Position numbers and translations under genes: made by a program. From Amoeboaphelidium protococcarum (taxonomy: Eukaryota; Aphelidiomycota; Aphelidea), in the NCBI GenBank assembly GCA_023515745.1, contig JALECJ010000254.1, positions 1,054,001-1,118,000 on the forward strand: a stretch of DNA of 64,000 nucleotides, read 5' to 3'. The notes under the pieces are model-generated. The model had not been told where the DNA came from. It was given only the letters and a program-made list of their open reading frames with translations, and did no database searches. Numbering within the stretch: position 1 is the first letter of the stretch; each line of letters starts with the position of its first letter. Below are positions 52,253-62,920 of the stretch, piece by piece.

Positions 52253-52407
52253 AATTGAAAAGACTCGATTTCAGCAGTGTTTTTCTCGCGGTAAAAAGCT
52301 GAGGAGAAAAGTGTCCCGAAGTGTGTCTTCATTGCTTTAATCATTAGTAGATATCAGGAATAAACTATTTTTGTGAAAATTTTGCAAGTTAGTATTTCAA
52401 GATAAAT

Positions 52408-53385
52408 ATGGCATTTTGGAGTAGCGTGAAAGATAAAGATTATAGAGCTCATAGCGGGCGCATTCTGTGTCTGCGATGGTTCGTTCATGAGGATGGTAGA
52501 ACTCTTTTAGCTACTGGGAGTGCCGATAATACGGTTAAGATTTGGCATATTGACAGCTAGGATGGAGTCATTTTGAGACATTGGACTCTGGAAGGACATA
52601 GCGGAAGTGTATAGTCACTGGACTGGAGCAGCGATGGTGCTCGCGTAGTATCTGCATCATCAGATGGCACATGCAAGTTGTGGGATGTTGATAAGCGTTG
52701 CTGCTTAGTTTCCTTCTAAAGTGGAAGCAAGAACTTGAACGTGAAATTTAGTCCATCTAATAGATACGTGATATGCGGCAATGTTAAAGATCTTGTTACG
52801 GTGCTAGAGATTGTGGATAATGATAATTTGTGGGAGCAAGTCAGGTAGCGATAATTTGATACAGAGGTGAATGAACTTTAATGGATCTCGTAAGATGGCA
52901 ATGATGCGTTCTTGGCCATGTGCACTGGGGATGGAAGTGTCCAAATTATTGATTTTAATACCTGGATCTCCGAAGATCGACTGGATATCTTGTACAAATT
53001 AGCTGGGCATGGCGCGAGTGTATACAACGTGGCTTTATCCCAAGATGGACTATATCTTTCATCCGGTGGTGCTGATAGTATGGTCAATCTATGGGATCTG
53101 TAAGATGTGGTTTGTATTCGCTCATTTGCAGGTGCTCAATCTGCCGTAAGATCTTTGGCTTTCAGTTCTGATGGAAAGTATTTAGCTGTCGCTAGTAAGG
53201 ATTATGAGATTTAAATCTATTCCACACGTTCCTTTGATCTAGTGGAGTCCATTAAAGTTAAATCGACTGTTAATGCCTTACACTTTCATCCTGATGGCAA
53301 CATGCTTGCTTTCGCTGGAGATGATCTGGATCCCCGAACTTAGAAAGACTCAGGCTCGTTCCATATTATTCGATTTATGAAATGA
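52408..53385 (+). CDS. THOC3: THO complex subunit 3 (THOC3/Tex1) WD40 protein
   Basis: A 325-residue seven-blade propeller, a core part of the THO/TREX mRNA-export complex. The start MAFWSSVKDKDYRAHSGRIL, with LATGSADNTVKIWHI, GHSGSVQSLDWSSDGARVVS, GGADSMVNLWDL and STVNALHFHPDGNMLAFAGD then D near the end, follows the THOC3 pattern including its final LAFAGDD. It is divergent from RPC82 with about 155 bases between starts. Intronless. Confidence 0.85.
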
Positions 53386-53452
53386 TGATGAAAATATATT
53401 CTCATACAATAGTAGAGATTTAAACAATATGTAAATTTCCGTGCTATTGCAA

Positions 53453-53923
53453 TCACTATTCCCGCTTCTATACACTTTCTCTCAATTGGTGTATGCTATT
53501 ATCCAGGTCCTTGATCAAGTTTTCGGAGTCTGTGATAATCTACACTTACGCGCGTTAATGTCTTTGGCATGACTGAATGAATGAATGGTAGCCATAGAAA
53601 ATTTATAAATAATACCTGGCTGTAAATCGACTCAGCGGACATGAGCTATGATCGCGTCATTTAAAGCAATTGCTGTTATTCTTATAGTAAGCGGTCTTCC
53701 TAGTTCAGTCTAGTGGTTAGCTGCATAATCTCATTTTGCAACTAGTCCTTCTTAGACATTCGTTCCTTAACGTCTTTAACCAACAAGGATTGCTATTCTT
53801 TCAGTTACTCAATTCCTACATTTTTGGTATAGATGTGCTTAATCTCTATCCACTCCGATTGTAAAACTTACTTTAAACTAAATGATTATTGTTCTGCTAT
53901 AGCAATGCTCCATACTTGGACAT
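53453..53923 (-). CDS. coiled-coil protein, three exons, unrecognised
   Basis: A model of about 112 residues: exon 1 MSKYGALLQQNNNHLVQ, an intron of about 56 bases (near 53816-53871, GTAAGT...ATGTAG), a long coiled-coil exon (RIEQLKEQQSLLVKDVKERM, SKKDQLQNEIMQLTTRLNQE), an intron near 53540-53616 (CAG|GTATTA ... GTGTAG) and a last exon IITDSENLIKDLDNSIHQLR then ESVQKREQ and TGA. Splice positions may be off by a base. The heptad pattern suggests a small kinetochore, tethering or dynein-associated protein, but no family can be named. Confidence 0.5.
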
Positions 53924-54176
53924 TATTACTGGAATCCTGACTTTGAAACGTGCAAGTCTATGTTAAATTCGGAATTCAGAAAGACGCGTGTTTTCATGAA
54001 CGGCCGAGAAGATGCTTGGCGTGCATGTGATAAGAATAGCCCATCAAGTGGGATCACCACCTTATCAAAAATTAACCAGCAATCAAACTTGGAATACACA
54101 AGTGATTTAAAAATAAATTCTTCATTTAATCATTGATTGTAATTGAAAAAGACATTCCTGAAATTCAACTTTAACA

Positions 54177-55184
54177 ATGGTGTAAATATCAAAGGGTGGT
54201 AAGCCTCCGTCACCAATAGCGTATTCAAACGCGGCAAGCACGCAAAAGACATCGTCTCTTCCGGTCACAGTCGCGTAGTAGAAACAACAACAACATCAAT
54301 CTGATCTGCAACGCACGGTGAAACAACTGATTGCCGGCGGTGTGGCGGGTTTTGTTAGTCGCACCGTAGTATCGCCGTTGGAGCGAATGAAGATTCTGTT
54401 TCAAGTGTAGACTAATTCCAACGTTAAGTATACCGGAGTTGTGGACACGCTCAAGACTGTATATCGCGAGGAAGGAGTCAAGGGATACTTTAAAGGGAAT
54501 GGCACGAATTGTCTAAGAATTATTCCATACAGCGCAGTGCAGTTTGCCACCTATGAACGAATGAAACGACTGATGATGAAAAGTGGCGAAACAGAGCTCG
54601 ATACTTCTGCGAAAATGATCTCCGGAGCTGTTAGTGGATGTGCTAGTGTGGTGACAACTTATCCTCTAGATCTTGCCCGGACGCGACTTAGTGTCATGAC
54701 TGATATGCGCACTTCTGATGGTAATCGCATGGGTATATGGAGATGTTTAACGCAGATTTTTAAATCTGAGGGCGGTTTGAAAGGAATCTATCGCGGTATC
54801 ACGCCCACAGCTATTGGGATCATCCCGTATAATGCATTGAATTTTACTGTTTATGAATCTCTGAAGGAGTTTTTTGGTAAGAGATCTGGGAACAAAGATC
54901 AGCAAGTGGGTGTTTACCAGAGATTGATATTTGGTGGTATTTCAGGCGTGATTGCACAGACAGTCACGTACCCTGTGGATGTGGTACGCAGACGGTTTCA
55001 AGTAATGGGTATGAACAATTTTGGATACGTTTACTCTGGCACATTCCAGGCCTTGTACACCATGGTGAAAGTGGAAGGCGTGCGATCTCTATACAAGGGT
55101 TGCATTCCTAATTACCTCAAAGTTGCACCTGCCATCTCAGTGTCATTTGTCACTTACGAATATGTTAAACAGTTGTTGGAATAA
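54177..55184 (+). CDS. mitochondrial carrier (SLC25) family, CoA/ATP-Mg carrier-like
   Basis: A 335-residue inner-membrane carrier with the three-fold repeat. Repeat motifs are VVSPLERMKILFQVQ, TYPLDLARTRLSVM and TYPVDVVRRRFQVM, each with the P-x-[DE]-x-x-[KR] signature. Each is followed by a GIYRG- or GYFKGN-type second motif (YFKGNGTNCLRIIPYSAVQF). The GNGTNCLRIIPYSA segment resembles the CoA carrier (Leu5/SLC25A42) and ATP-Mg/Pi carrier group. No EF hands are present, which favours the CoA-type. The N-terminal 40 residues are Gln/Ser-rich. Two TAG/TAA-encoded Gln are in conserved positions. Confidence 0.88.
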
Positions 55185-55273
55185 ACTCGGTGATTTTAAC
55201 CAATGTCTTTATCGCGTTATTAAACTTTTAAATAATTAGTAATCATCCTAAACAGTATTTTGCAGTATTATTT

Positions 55274-56389
55274 ATGTCTTCTAATGATGATTTAGTTACT
55301 TTGGACTAAAGTTCTGGCTGGAGATATTTCGCAGAGGGCAATGCGCATATATTGTTTAGACATTGCACAGATTGGACTGGCTGGTTACTGCGGATTAGAA
55401 AAGTAACCTCCCCTGCACTGTAATCCATTGACTCGGATGATATTGTGCGTTAGTTGTTCGGTGTTTAGTACGCTCCTTTAGCTAAGAGTACGTAAATTAA
55501 AGGCGAATTTGCTGACTACTTGGTGGAATAGTTTAAAGTGAGTATACCAGGTAGATCTATTTCCGCTTAATTGATTGAAGATTGTGTGTGGCCGTAGAGT
55601 CGCGATCCTGCTGATTCTATAGCCGTTGAGCTAAAGCCAAAATGGGCGTATAAGGATACTGAAGAATTTGATCACTGTAGATATTGCAGGTAGTAATGCT
55701 TGAAGTTGAGTACTGGATAAATATCTGAAGTGTCATCGTACTGCCCATTAAATCTATTTTCTCGTGATACTAACAGAGTATGCGGTGCTCTACAATCTCT
55801 GTTTAATAATCCCTAGAGTAATCTCAAGGTGTTTGTTAATGGTGAGTGTATTGAAGTTGGAATTGATGTCTAATCCGCGTAAGTTGTAACATATGAGTGG
55901 AATTTAGCTTGCGTGCTGTAAGCTATACTGGACTCTGATGACATTCTTGATTTGTTGAAGTCAGCTTAAGTGTAGCTTAACGATTATACATTAGTCAGAG
56001 CGTCGCAAGCATATACTCAGATCTCGCCACGTCAAGATGAATTAGATACACTACAGTAAAACGTTGTAGACTTGGTGTCAGATTACTTGCATACTCGATC
56101 TGCAGGAGGAGATGCTGATGACCATTACCGATCAGTAGCATTTTTCCTTCTTGGTAAAGCTCTGAAAGATCTCTCCATCCTCATTAATATTTCAAGAGCA
56201 GCTATTCCAAGTCTCAAATCAGTCTAAGTTGATGGTTAGTCGTATTGGTATGCTATCAAGATTGTTGATGTTGATCTAAAGCCAGCGTCCAAGATTCCGG
56301 CATATATAAAGCAGGATCAGGAGATTAACTAAGCGTACTCCAAATTAAGATTGAACAGTGGTTCTTTTCAGACTAAATGCCTTGATTGA
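55274..56389 (+). CDS. IPK1: inositol-pentakisphosphate 2-kinase (IPK1)
   Basis: Makes inositol hexakisphosphate from inositol pentakisphosphate, mainly in the nucleus. The 371-residue frame contains WRYFAEGNAHILFRH (nucleotide-binding start), LLRIRK, the AVELKPKWAYK motif, CRYCRQQCLK (zinc-knuckle and RxxC element), YCPLNLFSRD, and VDVDLKPASKIP with the metal-binding DxD. This order is the IPK1 set. It lies 89 bases downstream of the carrier gene on the same strand. Intronless. Confidence 0.92.
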
Positions 56390-56772
56390 AAATTTGCTAT
56401 CTGCTTAGCTAATTGTTGGTGAGACTTTAATTTAGATTTACTTCATGCACGAGACATGATGAAAGGCCGACCATTTATACCGTATAGATCTAATAAGAAT
56501 ACTGTCCACTAGAGTTATTAATCGCGTTTTGTATTATGAGTGTTTTCGGTTCACAGTCGCAAATGTTATGTATTGCAATCATAATAGGGAGCAAAACTTT
56601 ATTTAATGCTTTATGGTTAGTAAAGATCAGATTACGAGTTAAACTGATATTTGCGCGTAATGACTTCTAGTATGACCTTGAAATCTGTAATGTTAAATAT
56701 ATAAGTAACCGTTGCTTCGCTTGACTTTTAATATGATATTTAGAGGTGAAATTCAAATATTTAATTTAATGA
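56390..56772. other. intergenic between convergent IPK1 and HOOK
   Basis: About 380 AT-rich bases, only 3'-UTR expected. No supported ORF or RNA gene. Confidence 0.45.
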
Positions 56773-58848
56773 TCAAATTCTCTTTTTAATTGGGCTCTCT
56801 AGAACAGTCTTGCGTTGTTAGTTCATCCACGAGATGGGAGATCCAACTCGACTACCAAAAGAGCTAGCAGATCTCATACCGCCTGACGATGTTCCAAACT
56901 TTTACATCTAAGTTCCCAGCTCATACCAGGCCTGCACTATAATCTTTTGTTCGCGACTAGTCATCACTTTGAAATCTTCAAAATCTCTAAATAGTTTCTG
57001 ACACTCATCGTCTTTAACTTTTACTTGGGCTTAAAGTGCGTCAACTGCACCAGCATCCAGTTACGCATTGTCGCTCGAAGATCTCAATGTTTAGCTCTCC
57101 TTTACTTGCAGCTGTAACTTCATAACTTGAGACTGCGCTTCACTTAGAGCCGTCTACAGTTGTTACACTTGCTGGTCTTGGCTACTGCCAATCTTACTAG
57201 CTTAATTCAACGTTAGATTGACCTTTTCTAATTCTAGTAACTTATCTTTCAGCTACAAATGCTCTCTGTACAGCGAGTCCTTTTCTGACAATAACTAATT
57301 GACTCTTTAATTTAAAGATTCCACTTCTTATTGTCGATCAGCGGTAGTGCCAGAATTCTCTTTAATGGATTAAGTAGAAGCCGTACTTACTTGCTTTTAC
57401 AAATAATGCAATTAGGAACGCAATCTCTAATTTTCTTGGTGAAGAGGATCATCGTCAGCACTACTAGACTCTTTAGTGTTCAGATCCAATTCAGGCAAAG
57501 TCTCTCCCTCACCATGTCTAGAATCCACCAACTGAGACTGAGAGAGTTCAAATTAAAGTTGCCGAATCAAGTCTTCATCACGCATCTTGCTCTGCTCCAA
57601 ATCTTAAATCTTATTACGTAATTGATCAAGTTATTAAGTCTGAGCGAACGCAGTCGAGGAGGATTTATAATCAGCATCAGACTAACCGCCTTAATCAAAA
57701 GACTTGCCAGCCACCTTGATATACTCCTACTCCAACTAATCATATCTACTTGCCAGTACTGCATTAGACTACTCTAATTCCTACAGTTTCTTCTTGGTCT
57801 GTTATGCATCATCCATCTTCTTTTTCAAATTCTCTAAAGCAAGTTCAGATTTCTACAATCGTAATATGGTGTGTTGCTACTCTTCAACTTGATCCCGCAG
57901 ACTCTGAGCATCCTGTACCTACTTATTAGCCGCCTCTAATTTCTTGCTCAACTCACTAATGATATCCTGCTACTACCTTACTTGATCCTGCAGTTCAATT
58001 TTCTACTACTCGACTTGATCCAATTACTTTTTAAACTTTTCAATCTCAACTTTATAGACTACTGTTAAATTGGAATTGCTGTCCTATTTCTCTTTAGATT
58101 TCTATTTAGCCGTAGCATTCTACAACTGCTCTTGTAGCTGATCAACATCTGATTACAACTTTTAATTCTTCTCCTACAGAGTTGACACTTCTCGCTTAGA
58201 GCTATCCAACTCTGACTATAACTAACGCAATGTATCAGTATCCTATTGTGATGACTGCGCTGAACTAAGATTCTAATCTACAGGTCCTACTTCTACTTCT
58301 TCCAATTACATACTCAATTACTAGACATATTCCATTATGGAATGTTGAGAATCTTCAGGGAGCAACTGAATGTTCATGATGTATTCTTAGTTATCAGGCG
58401 AACGTATGGCGAGATTGAGAACAATAAAACCAAGTTCTGATATAGTCTCAGCATCATCACTCTATGCCATTGACTGGAGATTAAAGGAGGTTGAGGTGTT
58501 CAACGTGACGCTCAATACTTGTTTATAGTAACTCCTGATCTAACCAAATAATCTCTTCAACATTGTATGCTTCAAAATCCAGTTCTGACCAACACCTTCA
58601 TTGCCACTACCACCAGTACTACTCCGAGTAGATTCTTACAAGGCAGATTTACTGATCAGAGTAAATCGATCGGGATCAATGCTATGGAGTAGTGCAGAGA
58701 ACGTGGAACCATCCGCCAAGTCTGCCAACTCATCAATCTTGTCATTCGGTCGACATGCACGCCACTACAATTATATATATATTTCAAATATAAACTGTAA
58801 AATACATTTTGAACTTACCCATTAAAGAAGAGCCTCAGCTTAGTTCAT
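56773..58848 (-). CDS. HOOK-family dynein/dynactin adaptor
   Basis: A 673-residue protein. Exon 1 (58819-58848) encodes MNQAEALLQW. A 54-base intron (58765-58818, TGG|GTAAG ... TTGTAG) joins WRACRPNDKIDELADLADGS. The N-terminal Hook (calponin-like) domain includes LHSIDPDRFT, NWILKHTMLKRLFGQ and DNQEYIMNIQLLPEDSQHSI. It is followed by about 400 residues of continuous Gln-rich coiled coil and a short C-terminal cargo-binding tail (VQAWYELGTQMQKFG). HOOK/HookA activates dynein for early-endosome transport in animals and filamentous fungi, together with dynactin p25, which is also encoded in this window. Confidence 0.88.
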
Positions 58849-59273
58849 TTCAAGTCCCAATACTGTATGCTTCAGTAATAAAGTGATCTAAAATAGAAAG
58901 GACTACGAAGAGAGAGCGACGCGTAAAGTTTTCTCTCCCTCTCTCTTTCGCTGGCTCTCTCACTGTAAGAAGCTCTACTTGGATCCATGACATTTATTCG
59001 CAATTAACGTTGTTATTATGAGAGTCTGTCAGTGACATCTTGCAAGTCATCCTCGCTTTATACTCTGAATCATTTTTGATGATTTACTGCTTTATGCCAA
59101 TAAGTATCTCTATGCTTAGATCAAGGATACGAACTCCGCTGAGATCACTTAATTGATCTACTGATTATCGGTGATACATCATTGATCTGATGAATGACGT
59201 TATATAATCAGATCAATGCCAAGCGTAATTAGTTTCATCTTCTAAATGCTACTCTAAGAGTGATTTTCGCAAT
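58849..59273. other. intergenic between divergent HOOK and Gas1
   Basis: About 425 bases, including a CT-rich block (CTCTCCCTCTCTCTTTCGCTGG near 58930) and a CACTGTAAGAAG donor-like site that could start a 5'-UTR intron for Gas1. No ORF supported. Confidence 0.4.
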
Positions 59274-60740
59274 ATGTTCAATTACATCTTCCTCTTTGGC
59301 AATCTTCTGCTTGCAACAATATCAGCGCTGGATCCTTTGACAATATCAGGTAATCGTTTTGTGGATAGTAAAGGTAACGCGTTTGTAGTCAGAGGTTTGG
59401 CTTATTAGCCAACTGCTAATGGCTAATTCAGGGATGTTATTCATAATGATGCAAGAGATGTTTGGGGTCAAGATATTGACTATTTCAAAGAGTTGAATGT
59501 CAATGTATTGCGTGTTTACGAGACTGACCCCACGCAGGACCATTCAGAGTTTATGCAAGCACTCGAGAGTATTGGTGTCTATGTGCTCTTTGATTTACCA
59601 AGTTCATAGAATTCTATTAACAGGAAGGATCCTTCGTATCCTTTGTAGTTGTCGGAGATGATGAAGTCAAAGATTGACAACTTGGCCCAGTACCCGAACA
59701 CTATGGGATTCATTATTGGTAACGAGGTGGCCAACTAGGCCGGTGGTAATACTTCGTTGGCAGACGCGTTTGTCAAGGCGTCGTTGATAGATATGAAGCG
59801 TCATATCAAGTAGATGGGATATCGCGCTATACCTTTTGGATACGCGGCTGCTGACGTAGTCGAGATTCGCCGTGAAGAGATGCAGTATTTTTGCTGTGAT
59901 GACAGATCGTCAGATTATAATGTCGACTTTTATGGTCTCAATAGCTATTCATATTGTGGAAGTGAATCTGATTTTTCAAAGGCTGGGTATGATCAACTGG
60001 TTGATATATTCTCCGCACCTGGTGTTCCGGTATTGTTCACCGAGTTTGGATGCAATGTTGTGTAGCCGCGTACATTCAGTGAAGTGCCAGCAATTTACAG
60101 TGACGAGATGATGGCCGTCTTCTCGGGTGGTATAGTGTATGAGTATACTCAGGAGAGTAATGGTTATGGTCTGGTGAAGAAGGCTGAAGATGGCGCGGTC
60201 AATAAACTGCCAGACTTTGACAATTACGTGTCTGAGATGAACAAGGTGAGTTTCAATGTGCCTCAGGTGGAGTCTGGTGCATCTGAATCGTGTACTCTGC
60301 CATCAGTCAGTGAGCATTGGATACTTTCATCTTCTGAAGTACCGCCAGTGCCTTAATAAGAAGTTTGCGAGTGTCTTTCATAATCTTCCCAGTGTACTTA
60401 CAATGGTAACTCTGATAGTATTGTCGACACTCTAGATTTTGTGTGCGGCCTCTTGCTTCAACTTGGATCTGATTGTGATGAGATTACTCCAGTGACAGAT
60501 GATGGTAGTTTTGGCGATTTTGCTTACTGCGCAATATCGGATAAAGTCAACTTTGCCTTGAATAAATTGTCCACGTCTGGTGGTAAATGTGATATTCCTG
60601 GCTCGTCATTATAGAAGCCCGCACAGGCTGAGAGTTAATGCTAGGAAATGGCTAGTAAAAATAGTGGCGATATTCTCTATTTATTTAGTTATTCTAAATA
60701 GCTATTGATATTGACTTTGGCTTCATTTGTGTTGGTTTGA
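59274..60740 (+). CDS. GPI-anchored beta-1,3-glucanosyltransferase, GH72 with X8 domain (Gas1 type)
   Basis: Elongates and remodels cell-wall beta-1,3-glucan at the plasma-membrane face. The 488-residue frame has a signal peptide (MFNYIFLFGNLLLATISA), then the GH72 domain starting DPLTISGNRFVDSKGNAFVV. The acid/base Glu lies in GFIIGNEVAN near residue 152 and the nucleophile in VLFTEFGCNVV near 256. A Cys-rich X8/CBM43-like module follows (CECLSQSSQCTYNG ... FVCGLLLQLGSDCDE ... YCAIS, about 362-445). A hydrophobic C-terminus typical of a GPI signal ends the protein. The family is restricted to fungi and close relatives, making this the strongest taxonomic clue in the window. Confidence 0.94.
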
Positions 60741-60881
60741 TTTAGAAGATGCAAGTTGATGGAATGGTACCGATGCATATCAATTCAAGAAATGATAATT
60801 TTGACTTTGCACAATGAAATGAGTATATTTAGTACTGTATAAAGCTAATAGCTCAAATTTCATCTCTATATCTTTTGAAAG

Positions 60882-61037
60882 ATGGACGTTATCAAAATGT
60901 TCTTATGCGAATTGCAATTAGCGCGTAAAAAAAGTATATGTCGCTACAATATCCACATCAGAATCAGAGACGATATGCAGGCATTAGATAGCTCGGTGGA
61001 ATTAGATGATACATTAGGCCACATTAAAAATCAATGA
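60882..61037 (+). CDS. very short ORF, doubtful
   Basis: A 51-codon frame from MDVIKMFLCELQLARKKSIC to KNQ and TGA. After the TGA the same frame stays open for another 36 codons (LIEIATVASQKDVISVNGRM). It may be chance, an unspliced gene, or a gene with TGA readthrough. It sits in the 400-base gap between Gas1 and the next gene's stop. Confidence 0.2.
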   Translation: MDVIKMFLCELQLARKKSICRYNIHIRIRDDMQALDSSVELDDTLGHIKNQ

Positions 61038-61139
61038 CTGATTGAGATTGCAACGGTAGCATCACAGAAAGATGTTATCTCCGTAAATGGTCGTATGAAG
61101 AAACGATCTATGTTTTAATTCTTTATCATTCATCTCATC

Positions 61140-62261
61140 TCATCTTAGTGAACTCTTTATTACTTTAATCAGCCCGTCTGCGAATCCTCCCAGCACTGGG
61201 CCTCCAATCTTGGCTCCAGCAGGTCCCAGCTCCACAATAGCTTTAATGGCGAGTTTCAAAGTAACTTCTATGGTGCTCGATGCAGCTCTGAACGCCAGTC
61301 TTGACATTCCAGAACGGACACCCCGCTTATACAACTGGCTTTTACCAGCTGATGACTACTAAGCCTAATTCAGAACATCACATCTCTAATCAAGTTTATT
61401 CTTTTATTCATCAGTGAGGCCAGATTTGGTTCTAAACGGATTCTTGATTTTGGATCGACGCGTTTGACGCAGCTAACAATACTGGCTCAATGGGATCAAC
61501 TTTCCCTTATAAGGCACCGACTCATTAGGATCTGGTCTTCTACTACTTCCAGGACGAAGCGGAAGACCTTATTGATAGCCAAGACTTTTCAGATATTCCT
61601 ACTGCTCAAGAGTATACCCCGGTTTCTGTTATTACCGCGCTCTAGTTTCTTACTGAGGTGACTCAAACGCGTTCGACTAGCGGAAATTCATAGCGGCGTT
61701 TCTGCCATGGCCCGACTGACTGTGATATTACTAAAACGCGCCGTTTTGTGAAATATAAGCATGCTTCATCGATTGGACATTGGATGGACGTGCGTCATCA
61801 GAGTCGACAGATGAGCCACTCTCAGAGTCACTCGAGTCTAAACCATCTTCCAGCTGACGACAGAGGCTCATCAATTGGAATTTACGCTTCAGAGACACAC
61901 CGCGATATGTAACTTTCCGAAAAAATGACTACTGGCAATACTCTTCTTCAATCTCATTCAAATCCTCCTGAATTTCACCAGCAAATCTTACGGCTTTATC
62001 GACGACCTCATTCCATGGATTATCACAGAATCTACTCAGCACTTGGTGACACTTTGATTCAAACGATTCATGCTAAATTCGTGAATTTTTATTCTTGCTC
62101 TAGAAATGTCCTATTGCTTCTGATAATGTCTAGCCTTGAGGCGTTAGACAAATAGCGACTGATAAGCCTTGACACAGCTTACCACCAACCTCTTCCGCGA
62201 CAGATTTTTGATTCGCGGCAACAATTGAGATGGAAAGCAGTATCGTGAATAAAGCAATCAT
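61140..62261 (-). CDS. secreted orphan protein with amphipathic Gly-rich C-terminus
   Basis: A 373-residue frame visible only under the recoded code. It opens with a signal peptide (MIALFTILLSISIVAANQKS). A Cys-containing helical region of about 130 residues follows (VGGKLCQGLSVAICLTPQGQ, VLSRFCDNPWNEVVDKAVRF), then a Ser/Asp tract, a long Gln/Arg/Pro-rich basic stretch and a C-terminal segment alternating hydrophobic and Gly residues (IEVTLKLAIKAIVELGPAGA, KIGGPVLGGFADGLIKVIKS). There is no transmembrane anchor apart from this last segment. I recognise no family; secretion and composition suggest a cell-surface or secreted effector-like protein, which is inference. Confidence 0.6.
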
Positions 62262-62920
62262 ATTGAGCATTAAATCTATATTTTTATGTAATCTATAAGG
62301 ATATTATATAACCGCAGAATAAAGGCAGAAAGGTGTTAGACGCGAACAAATGGATAACGTGGGTGTGACGTTGCAAGGTTACACATGACTTCTAGCATGT
62401 GAACTAGAGCTGGCTTATAACTCTGCACGTTTGAAAACGGTATATTGGGCTTTCTTATTGAGTGATACTGGTATGTTTTATTGAAAATTCTTATGCAGAT
62501 AGAATATTGTCTTATTACCTGAGTATAAGGCTTAATGCCAGAACAGAGTTTCTAATCAATTGGCTTGATTGTGCATGAGTGCTGAAACGGGAAAGTGCGA
62601 CGTCATCAAGGCGTCCTCGAATAGAAGGGCGCCTCAAAATTGTATGCAGCTTTAATTTGTACCTTTAGTGGCGGAATTTGCATTTAGCTTAATTATAAGA
62701 CGCTGTAATATTCTAGCCAATTAGACACAATTAGATATCGCACGTAATTACATAAAGTCAGGATGTATTGGCTGCGCCTGAGCCAAATGTAACTGCGACT
62801 GACATCAAAACAAATCAGGTGACTAGAATTCATCCGATATGGGAGCTTCTTTTTCTCATTAAACCAATTTCATAGCCATCTTTTTTAAATATCACCCTCA
62901 GTCCATACTGTACGTATATA
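62262..62920. other. intergenic between divergent genes
   Basis: About 660 bases with no supported ORF, RNA gene or repeat. It presumably holds promoters for the secreted orphan and the R3H gene. Confidence 0.45.
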
